A stretch of 64,000 nt of DNA, from positions 2,892,001 to 2,956,000 of the forward strand of contig NZ_CP019799.1 of the NCBI RefSeq assembly GCF_002007605.1, in the 5' to 3' direction. The notes beneath the pieces are model-generated. The model searched no databases, had not been told where the DNA came from, and worked only from the letters and a program-made list of their open reading frames with translations. The stretch is from Cellvibrio sp. PSBB023. GTDB lineage: Bacteria > Pseudomonadota > Gammaproteobacteria > Pseudomonadales > Cellvibrionaceae. A program made the translations under genes and the position numbers. Shown here piece after piece: positions 25,047 through 31,384 of this stretch (position 1 is the first letter of the stretch; the number at the start of each line of letters is the position of its first letter).

Positions 25047-25883
25047 ATGCGTTTTTCCCGGTTTTTTCGCCATACACTGAACAGCCTGTTTGCCTTTGGT
25101 GCATTCTTGATATTGCCGGCTCAGGCAGACGATACCCGCGAAACGCTGACGCAAAAAAAATGGGAGCTGGGCTTAGGGGTGGGCGCGGTTGCGGGACCTG
25201 ACTATCGCGGCTCCGATGAATACCGCAGCTTTATCAGCCCTATTCCCTATTTTATTTATCGCGGCAATTTTATTCATTCGGATCGCGATGGTGTGCGCGG
25301 TAATTTTTTACGCACTAATCGCTACGAATTTACACTCAGTGCCAGCGCCGCCATCACCCCGGATACCGATAAAAATACATTGCGTGAGGGCATGCCGGAA
25401 TTAGGCTCTACGCTGGAATTGGGGCCATCGTTTAACATCAACCTCAGCGGTAAGGATTTTAGCCAGGGCTGGCATTTGCAATTGCCCTGGCGCGCTGTCT
25501 TTGCGATTGGTGCCGATGACTCAGGTTATGTGGGTTCCATCATTCAACCACAACTGGTGTATCGCACCACCTTGTCGGATTGGACATTCAGTTATCGCGC
25601 GGGCATTACTTATGCCAGCGATGATTATCACGCATATTATTACAGCGTTGCACCGCAATACGTGACAGCAACACGCACAGTGTTTAGCGCCGACGCTGGC
25701 TACAGCGGCTGGAATAATAATCTTGCCCTCAGCCGCCGTTTTACTCACCAGGGTTTTACTACCCGCCTCGCATTTTTTATTCGCTACGACAATATTGAAC
25801 ACACCGATATTACCGCAAGCCCGCTAGTGGTGGACAAGCACAGTGTGCGCGGCGGCATTGCCCTTATTTGGGTAATTAAATAA
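25047..25883 (+). CDS. MipA/OmpV-family outer membrane protein
   Basis: 278 residues with a signal peptide cleaved near PAQA-DDTRE, followed by alternating strands of an outer-membrane barrel. The opening is typical of MipA/OmpV (WELGLGVGAVAGPDYRGSDE, then PIPYFIYRGNF), and the chain ends in an aliphatic-aromatic strand (GGIALIWVIK). Family members scaffold peptidoglycan enzymes or act as porin-like barrels. The start at 25047 follows AGGA; an in-frame ATG at 24993 would place 18 extra residues before the signal. Stands alone between dbpA and a convergent methyltransferase. Confidence 0.85.
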   Translation: MRFSRFFRHTLNSLFAFGAFLILPAQADDTRETLTQKKWELGLGVGAVAGPDYRGSDEYRSFISPIPYFIYRGNFIHSDRDGVRGNFLRTNRYEFTLSASAAITPDTDKNTLREGMPELGSTLELGPSFNINLSGKDFSQGWHLQLPWRAVFAIGADDSGYVGSIIQPQLVYRTTLSDWTFSYRAGITYASDDYHAYYYSVAPQYVTATRTVFSADAGYSGWNNNLALSRRFTHQGFTTRLAFFIRYDNIEHTDITASPLVVDKHSVRGGIALIWVIK

Positions 25884-25896
25884 TTTTTACTGCCCT

Positions 25897-26538
25897 CTAT
25901 AAACGACGCAAAATGCCCAGGGTTTTTAACAGTGGCATAGGTTCAAATAAACCGGATTGCTGCGCCAGTTGCCAAATGTCAAACGGTGGGCGACCACCAT
26001 CGGCGGGATTGGGAAACACATCGTGAATTGCCAGCAAACCACCGCGCACTATGTGCGGTGCCCAGCAGCGATAATCAGTTAATGCCGCTGCCATGCTGTG
26101 TCCACCATCAATAAATACCATGCCCAGGGGCGTCGCCCAATGGCGCGCGGCCAAGGCAGAGGGCGCAACAATCGGCACCACCGTATCTTCCAATTCAGCA
26201 AGGGCCAGTGTGCGGCGAAATTCACGGAAGCTATCCATTTTTCCACATTGCGCATCGTACAACTGCGGGTCGTGATACGCCTCACCCAATTGATGCTCCT
26301 CCGAACCGCGATGGTGATCCACCGCATAGAGAATCCCATTCGCTTTCTGGCAGGCACGTCCCAAATACACCGTGGATTTTCCGCAATAACTGCCAATTTC
26401 CAAACAGGGTCCTAATGACGCGGTTTCAAGTGCGGCCGTGTACAGCGCTGCCCCTTCATCGGCATCCAAAAATCCTTTTACCTTATCGATATCAATGCCC
26501 AGCTCAGCGTTTACTTGAGGTTTAGCAATTGGCAGCAT
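25897..26538 (-). CDS. SAM-dependent methyltransferase (Methyltransf_24 type)
   Basis: 213-residue class I methyltransferase. Motif I is PCLEIGSYCGKSTVYLGRA, followed by the acidic AVDHHRGSEEH, then MVFIDGGHSMAAALTDYRCW and GGLLAIHDVFPNP, as in the family that includes CmcI-like and O-methyltransferase proteins often linked to surface polysaccharide. ATG 26538 is preferred over a GTG four codons earlier. It is divergent from a hexapeptide acyltransferase 69 bases away, so a shared role in modifying a glycan or glycolipid is possible. Substrate unknown. Confidence 0.8.
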   Translation of the reverse strand: MLPIAKPQVNAELGIDIDKVKGFLDADEGAALYTAALETASLGPCLEIGSYCGKSTVYLGRACQKANGILYAVDHHRGSEEHQLGEAYHDPQLYDAQCGKMDSFREFRRTLALAELEDTVVPIVAPSALAARHWATPLGMVFIDGGHSMAAALTDYRCWAPHIVRGGLLAIHDVFPNPADGGRPPFDIWQLAQQSGLFEPMPLLKTLGILRRL

Positions 26539-26607
26539 AATGTTTCTCACTCATAATCAAGGCTCGCATTCTAACAGACACTGATACACTCATCGACGAC
26601 ACCACTC

Positions 26608-27330
26608 ATGCGCCGCAGCAACACACCTTATCTGATCAAAGCAATTTATAAGCGCATCAACCACTGGTACATCGCCCGTTTTATTGCGCCGCAATTTGAT
26701 AGTGTGGGGACTATTCCGGAAATAGCCCACCCGCGCAGCCTGGTGATTTTTGGTCGCAATATTCATATCGGGCGCTACGCACAAATTATTTGCGCTAGCG
26801 ACAACTGCATTCGTTTAACCACTTGGCCCAGCAAGCAGGCCGATGCTGAAATTCGCATTGGCGATTACTGTTTGATCTCGCCCGGTGTGCGCATTTCAGC
26901 CGCATACGCTATTCACATTGGCGACAACTGTATGCTGGCCGCAAATGTCACCATTAGCGATAGCGATTGGCACGGCATTTACAACCGTATTCGCCCGTTT
27001 CGCTGCACCAAACCGGTTGTGATTGAAAATAATGTCTGGCTGGGAGAACGAGTTACTATCACCAAAGGTGTACACATTGGCGAGAATGCTGTGATAGGTA
27101 CAGGGGCCGTAGTGACAAAAGATATTCCTGCCAATACAGTCGCGGCAGGCAACCCGGCACGGGTGATTAAAACCATTAATCCCAATCGCCGCATGTTAAA
27201 GCGCGAATTATTATTTAAAGATCCCGAACATTATTTTTATAATCAGGATCAGCTGGATAAATTTATGCTGGGCAACAATGGTTGGCTGAATTGGTTGCGC
27301 AGTTTACTCAAACCCAATCGCAACGATTAA
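26608..27330 (+). CDS. Left-handed beta-helix (hexapeptide) O-acyltransferase
   Basis: 240 residues with hexapeptide repeats from about 50 to 185 (IHIGRYAQIICAS, EIRIGDYCLISPGVRIS, IHIGDNCMLAANVTISDSD, VHIGENAVIGTGAVVTKDI). It contains the DxxWH-like segment SDWHGIYNR with the catalytic His and ends the helix with AAGNPARVI. It is of the maltose/galactoside acetyltransferase (LbH_MAT-like) type, acting on a sugar acceptor with acetyl-CoA. Basic N- and C-terminal extensions are unusual in length. It faces the methyltransferase and precedes an AraC regulator by 33 bases. Confidence 0.85.
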   Translation: MRRSNTPYLIKAIYKRINHWYIARFIAPQFDSVGTIPEIAHPRSLVIFGRNIHIGRYAQIICASDNCIRLTTWPSKQADAEIRIGDYCLISPGVRISAAYAIHIGDNCMLAANVTISDSDWHGIYNRIRPFRCTKPVVIENNVWLGERVTITKGVHIGENAVIGTGAVVTKDIPANTVAAGNPARVIKTINPNRRMLKRELLFKDPEHYFYNQDQLDKFMLGNNGWLNWLRSLLKPNRND

Positions 27331-27363
27331 TCACTGCCGGTGATTACCATCAAGGGAAGACGC

Positions 27364-28224
27364 ATGTACAAGGTCATCGCCCCACTGGATACTACAAGCC
27401 CACCCAGCAATATATTGACGCATCTGGGCTTTCGCAGTTTTTTGCCTCACCCGCATTTGCAACGCTGGATCCAGTGTTATTGGACCATACAACACCCGCA
27501 ATTACCGGCGCAGGGTTTTAGCGAAAAGCTGTACCCCGATGGCGGCACCAATATTAATTTTCGTTTTATTGCCAACCAGATTCCGCAAGTCACCTTTAAT
27601 GCGATACAAACCCTGAATACCATGCACTTTGCAGGAACAATTGACCTGCTCGGTATTCGTTTTCACCCCGGTGGTGCCTTTCAATTGTTTGGGCTGGATA
27701 TGCCCGGACTGGTTGGCCATTATCATGCAGCGGAAGACTTGGACAAGGATTTCAATAATGCACAGCTTGGCGAATTGCGCGAGCGGTTGGCCGCCACCCA
27801 TCACATTTCCCTGCGCCTTGGGTTTATCGATGACTGGCTGTTGCAACAAGCAGCGCAGCAATTGGCAACGCTGGGGCCGGTGCAGCAATTGCTGCCGCAG
27901 CTATCCCACTCAAGTGACTCCATTGAAGACATGAGCGCGCGAGTCAATATCAGCCGCCGCCAACTGGAGCGACGATTCCAACAAGAAGTTGGCCTGACAC
28001 TGGTTCACCTGAAGCAGTTACAGCGTGTGCGCCGTGCACGACAACTTATCAGCCTCAACCCGCACTTACCCTTGGTGGATATCGCACAGGAAGCCGGGTT
28101 TTACGATCAGGCGCACTTTATTCGCCAATTTCAAAAAGTGCATTTGCTGACGCCGGGCGAGTACCGGGATAAAAAACTGGAAAAAATCCGCAACCTACCA
28201 TCACAGGAAAACACCACACAATAA
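27364..28224 (+). CDS. AraC-family regulator with N-terminal DUF6597-like domain
   Basis: 286-residue transcription factor. The N-terminal half (HPHLQRWIQCYWTIQHPQ, then KLYPDGGTNINFRF and GIRFHPGGAFQLFG) is the effector-like domain common in this AraC subgroup. The C-terminal HTH pair reads MSARVNISRRQLERRFQQEVG and VDIAQEAGFYDQAHFIRQFQK. ATG 27364 has GGGAAG upstream; a preceding ATG at 27340 does not. It is followed 107 bases later by the AhpD-like gene, its likely target. Confidence 0.85.
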   Translation: MYKVIAPLDTTSPPSNILTHLGFRSFLPHPHLQRWIQCYWTIQHPQLPAQGFSEKLYPDGGTNINFRFIANQIPQVTFNAIQTLNTMHFAGTIDLLGIRFHPGGAFQLFGLDMPGLVGHYHAAEDLDKDFNNAQLGELRERLAATHHISLRLGFIDDWLLQQAAQQLATLGPVQQLLPQLSHSSDSIEDMSARVNISRRQLERRFQQEVGLTLVHLKQLQRVRRARQLISLNPHLPLVDIAQEAGFYDQAHFIRQFQKVHLLTPGEYRDKKLEKIRNLPSQENTTQ

Positions 28225-28331
28225 TTTTCTGAGCAACTATTTTCTGCTCCGGCAAACATGTCGCAAAAATACAATTCCTCGCCGCACCTACCCTTCATGA
28301 TAACGCCAACACCCAACCTGAGGAGTTCATC

Positions 28332-28787
28332 ATGCAAGAACGTATCGCTTATCAACATGTGTATAAACTGCAACCTGCATTGGCCCAATCGCTGATTGGC
28401 TTAGGCGAAGCAGCCGCGGGAAAACTGGAACACTCACTGATCCACTTGGTAAAAATACGTGCATCGCAATTAAATAGCTGTGCCTTTTGCCAACACATGC
28501 ACGCCAACGAAGCACGCAAGGATGGTGAAAAACAAAGTCGTTTGGATGTACTGCCCGCCTGGAAGGAAGTTCCGATCTTTTCTGCGCGGGAACGGGCAGC
28601 CCTCAAATGGACAGAGCAGGTGACCTTGTTGGCGCAACACGAAATTCACGATCAGGATTTCAGCGAACTGAAAAATCACTTCAGTGATGAGGAAATCGTA
28701 AACCTCACCGCCGCCATAGTGACCATCAATGCCTGGAACCGTATTGCAGTGAGTTTTCATTTTTTACCGCAGATTAAAGACCTTTAA
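28332..28787 (+). CDS. AhpD-like carboxymuconolactone decarboxylase family protein
   Basis: 151-residue all-helical protein with the redox motif CAFC followed by HMHANEARKDGE, the CxxC...H arrangement of AhpD-type alkylhydroperoxidases. It also has the family tails ERAALKWTEQVTLL and EEIVNLTAAIVTINAWNRIAVSF. It probably acts as a thiol peroxidase or related oxidoreductase in the cytoplasm. The upstream AraC gene points in the same direction and may control it. A strong terminator follows. Confidence 0.88.
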   Translation: MQERIAYQHVYKLQPALAQSLIGLGEAAAGKLEHSLIHLVKIRASQLNSCAFCQHMHANEARKDGEKQSRLDVLPAWKEVPIFSARERAALKWTEQVTLLAQHEIHDQDFSELKNHFSDEEIVNLTAAIVTINAWNRIAVSFHFLPQIKDL

Positions 28788-28803
28788 TCCCTTTAGCGCC
28801 CAT

Positions 28804-28831
28804 AAAAAACGCCGCGAGATGCGGCGTTTTA
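28804..28831. terminator. Bidirectional terminator ahpD-like / NUDIX
   Basis: Stem AAAACGCCGC / GCGGCGTTTT with a 5-base loop between two convergent genes; A- and T-runs flank it on both strands. Confidence 0.85.
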
Positions 28832-28848
28832 CCAAACCGGTCGTTTTA

Positions 28849-29433
28849 TTATTCAAGCGCCAGGCGCAGCAATGCAGCCACTGAAATTGCATCGGTAATT
28901 TCACCGCGCTTAACCATATCAATAGCTGTTTGCAGCGGCACTTTTTTGCACTCTATATCTTCGGTGGCTTCAAGTTGTTGCTGACCAGCAAATAAGTCGC
29001 GCGCTACAAATACCACACAATATTCATCGGTAACGGAATTGGATAAATGCATCGTCATTAATTCTTGCCAGTCGCGCGCTTGCATCCCAACTTCTTCTTC
29101 CAACTCGCGCTTGGCGGCAGCGAGTGGGCTTTCACCTTGCGGGCAACCGCCTTCCGGGATTTCCCATGTGTATTGGTTGAGACTGTAGCGACTTTGTTTT
29201 ACCAGCCAGGTATTGCCGTCATTATCGATAGGCACCACACCGATAGCGATATTTTTAAAATGCACTACGCCATAAATACCATCGGTTCCTGTTGGGGTTA
29301 TAACCTCGTTGTGTGACACACTGATCCAGGGATTTTCATAGGCGATCCGGGTGCTTTTGGTTTTCCACCCACCCACTTTTTCGTTAACCCAAGGCGCATT
29401 GTGTGGTGATTTATCAGATGTATTTTCACTCAT
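28849..29433 (-). CDS. NUDIX hydrolase (ADP-ribose pyrophosphatase-like)
   Basis: 194 residues. The Nudix box is GGCPQGESPLAAAKRELEEEVG, preceded by YTWEIPEG, the pattern of ADP-ribose/ADP-sugar pyrophosphatases. The first 35 residues are polar and variable. It is distinct from nudE at 18916, so the window holds two Nudix enzymes of the ADPRase type. The start ATG at 29433 lacks a strong ribosome site (GGTT only). It is followed on the same strand by no gene; a terminator lies 20 bases after the stop. Confidence 0.88.
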   Translation of the reverse strand: MSENTSDKSPHNAPWVNEKVGGWKTKSTRIAYENPWISVSHNEVITPTGTDGIYGVVHFKNIAIGVVPIDNDGNTWLVKQSRYSLNQYTWEIPEGGCPQGESPLAAAKRELEEEVGMQARDWQELMTMHLSNSVTDEYCVVFVARDLFAGQQQLEATEDIECKKVPLQTAIDMVKRGEITDAISVAALLRLALE

Positions 29434-29491
29434 AAAAATAACCGCTCATTATTTCAGTCGGGTTTGATGACAAGCTAAGGCCAAGATACGT

Positions 29492-29809
29492 TTAGTGCAA
29501 TCGATGCGGATCCAGCTCCACCTGCGTAATACGCGAGCCAAGCATGATGACGCGGCCATAATAGCGATCACCACCAGTCACAGTGAACTCAAAATAGAAG
29601 GCGCGCCACAGCGACAACTTGCCCAAATCATTACGCTTGAACCACAGGCGACGCAAATAGACATTTTCATCCAGCAATTGCACCTGCATTTCATCACAGC
29701 GTTTTTGTGCAGCGGCGTAAGCACGATCCTTCACCAGCAAGGCGCCGCGCCAGTAATAGATCGCCAGAAAAATCAGAGTCAGCCAGAGAATGGATTGCAA
29801 ATCAAACAT
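29492..29809 (-). CDS. DUF3301 membrane-anchored protein
   Basis: 105 residues. An N-terminal membrane helix (SILWLTLIFLAIYYW) is followed by a cytoplasmic part with AAQKRCDEMQVQLLDENVYL and LWRAFYFEFTVTGGDRYYGRV, matching DUF3301. Function unknown; the family is a short gammaproteobacterial protein. ATG 29809 places the membrane helix at the N-terminus as in the family; the longer open frame upstream is not protein-like. Located between the NUDIX gene and csp on the same strand. Confidence 0.8.
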   Translation of the reverse strand: MFDLQSILWLTLIFLAIYYWRGALLVKDRAYAAAQKRCDEMQVQLLDENVYLRRLWFKRNDLGKLSLWRAFYFEFTVTGGDRYYGRVIMLGSRITQVELDPHRLH

Positions 29810-29897
29810 GAACAACGCCGATAAGGGGAAAACAGGAATCCTGCTCACCCTTGAAGAAGAGGAGGGAGAATTACAAAAATACGCTGCCCGAAAGAGC

Positions 29898-29928
29898 AAG
29901 GGGTGATTGATTTCTCAATCACCCCTTT
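29898..29928 (-). terminator. Hairpin after the cold-shock gene
   Basis: Perfect 13-bp stem AAGGGGTGATTGA / TCAATCACCCCTT with a 4-base loop, 15 bases after the csp stop. The T-run is short and interrupted. Confidence 0.65.
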
Positions 29929-29943
29929 CGGAACTCACTCAAC

Positions 29944-30153
29944 TTAGAGTGGCGTTACGTTTTCTGCTTGTGGACCTTTTTGACCTTGGGTCACTTCGAA
30001 AGTCACTTTTTGACCTTCTTTCAAGGTTTTACGGCCGTTGCCGTTAATTGCGCGGAAGTGTACGAATACATCGGCACCGCCTTCACGCTCAATAAAACCA
30101 TAACCCTTGTCATCGTTGAACCACTTAACAACACCAGAGACTAGATCTGACAT
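29944..30153 (-). CDS. Cold-shock domain protein (CspA family)
   Basis: 69-residue single-domain OB-fold RNA chaperone. RNP1 is KGYGFIER and RNP2 is VFVHFRAI; the opening [15 protein letters not shown] is diagnostic. It binds single-stranded RNA and DNA and melts structure. ATG 30153 has GAGG 7 bases upstream and gives the standard length. A good promoter lies about 190 bases upstream, leaving a long transcribed leader as in cold-induced csp genes, so temperature control by leader folding is likely. Confidence 0.93.
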   Translation of the reverse strand: MSDLVSGVVKWFNDDKGYGFIEREGGADVFVHFRAINGNGRKTLKEGQKVTFEVTQGQKGPQAENVTPL

Positions 30154-30337
30154 AGTTTCCTCATCTTGCATCTAAAACGTCAGCGTAGCTGACCGAACAA
30201 AAAAACCGACTTTACTAAAAGCCAGAGTGAAATAGCTTGAAATAAAGCTATTGCTCAGGTCGTGGTACGTCCAAGTGTCTTGAGCAAGCGGTTGTCTTAC
30301 AAAAGCCTAGTCTTGGTGCGGATCTCAATCTGTAGCA
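30154..30337 (-). promoter_or_regulatory. Long 5' leader of the csp mRNA
   Basis: About 184 bases would be transcribed before the csp ATG if transcription starts near 30337. The leader contains a hairpin AATAGCTTT / AAGCTATT (30231-30252). E. coli cspA has a comparable leader of about 160 nt that acts as a thermosensor; the same role is inferred here. Confidence 0.45.
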
Positions 30338-30344
30338 ATCCAAA

Positions 30345-30372
30345 ATTAAAGCACTTGGATATGGCGAGTCAA
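30345..30372 (-). promoter_or_regulatory. Sigma-70 promoter of csp
   Basis: Minus-strand -35 TTGACT (30367-30372), 16-base spacer and -10 TTTAAT (30345-30350). Confidence 0.5.
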
Positions 30373-30435
30373 GCGCTTATCGGCGAAATTAGCGATTATC
30401 GACACTTTTTGTAATGGTGTGTAACAGGCACACAT

Positions 30436-30810
30436 TTAATCGGGCATTTTGCGATTTATATCGTTATTTTTGCCATTATTTTGTGCAGATTTAGACGCAG
30501 CTTTACCCAGGGTTTCGTGCAAAAACAGTGCAACGGGGATCAAACTAAAACCCAATATCATCACCTGCCGTTTAATCGCCTGGAATTCATAACCTTGTTT
30601 GGATAATTGATAACACGCAAGCGCCCATGCAGCAGCGGCAAAGTAGCCCCAACGCTGGTGCTTATAGACACCCCAAGCGATCGCCGCTGTTACCGCTGCT
30701 AAAAATAAACCATACACATTGCCGAAGGAAATAAAACCGGCAACCGATGCAATTAATACCAACAACAGAAAAACATTTAATACGTTTGCAACAATCAGTA
30801 TTTTTGACAT
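30436..30810 (-). CDS. Small inner-membrane protein, unknown function
   Basis: 124 residues with four probable membrane helices (ILIVANVLNVFLLLVLIASVAG, split: ILIVANVLNVFLLL, then VLIASVAGFISF; VYGLFLAAVTAAIAWGVY; YFAAAAWALACYQL; VMILGFSLIPVALFL) and a polar C-terminal tail (KSAQNNGKNNDINRK). No family recognised. ATG 30810 is used; a GTG four codons earlier is possible. It lies 36 bases after mgtC on the same strand and is probably cotranscribed with it. Confidence 0.6.
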   Translation of the reverse strand: MSKILIVANVLNVFLLLVLIASVAGFISFGNVYGLFLAAVTAAIAWGVYKHQRWGYFAAAAWALACYQLSKQGYEFQAIKRQVMILGFSLIPVALFLHETLGKAASKSAQNNGKNNDINRKMPD

Positions 30811-30846
30811 GAGTAGATCCACAATAGTGTTACTTTTTTACACCAA

Positions 30847-31362
30847 TTAATCAGAACTGGCTTTACCTTTGCCGCGCCAGCTTTGATATTTTTTATGCAC
30901 GCCGCGAGTAAATGACTGGGAATAATCTTCCAGGACATCTACACCGACTAACACGACAATCACTACCAACGACAATTTGATGGCCACCAGGTTGTAACCT
31001 ATCGCAATCACAACACCAATGGATGCCAAGGCCCAAATGGTTGCTGCCGAGGTAACGCCCAGCACGAATCCATCTCGCGCCAACATCACACCAGCGCCCA
31101 AAAAGCCGATACCGGTAATGACCTGACCAATAATACGCGAGGGGTCGGTGACCACTTTTTCCGGACCGGAAAAATGCGATGCCGCAAATAAAGAGGCGGC
31201 AATAAAAATATAGGTGCCCAAGGTGATCAGCGATGAGGTGCGAATCCCCACAGGTTTACCGCGCAACTGGCGCTCCACGCCAATAATGGTGCCGCACAAA
31301 ATCGCTGTGCCTATGGCGGCCCAATCAAATGGGGCCACCGATAAAATCAGTTCCAGATTCAT
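30847..31362 (-). CDS. MgtC/SapB-family membrane protein
   Basis: 171 residues with four or five membrane helices. The MgtC signature is present: AILCGTIIGVERQLRGKPVGIRTSS... read as two blocks (GTIIGVERQLRGKPVGIRT; ITGIGFLGAGVML), followed by TSAATIWALASIGVVIAIG. It is shorter than full MgtC and lacks the C-terminal ACT-like domain, so it is of the short SapB type. The family is linked to magnesium homeostasis and inhibition of F-type ATPase in some bacteria. Begins 22 bases after the ubiHI stop on the same strand. Confidence 0.85.
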   Translation of the reverse strand: MNLELILSVAPFDWAAIGTAILCGTIIGVERQLRGKPVGIRTSSLITLGTYIFIAASLFAASHFSGPEKVVTDPSRIIGQVITGIGFLGAGVMLARDGFVLGVTSAATIWALASIGVVIAIGYNLVAIKLSLVVIVVLVGVDVLEDYSQSFTRGVHKKYQSWRGKGKASSD

Positions 31363-31384
31363 AACTGCACTCCCTACCAGCGAC

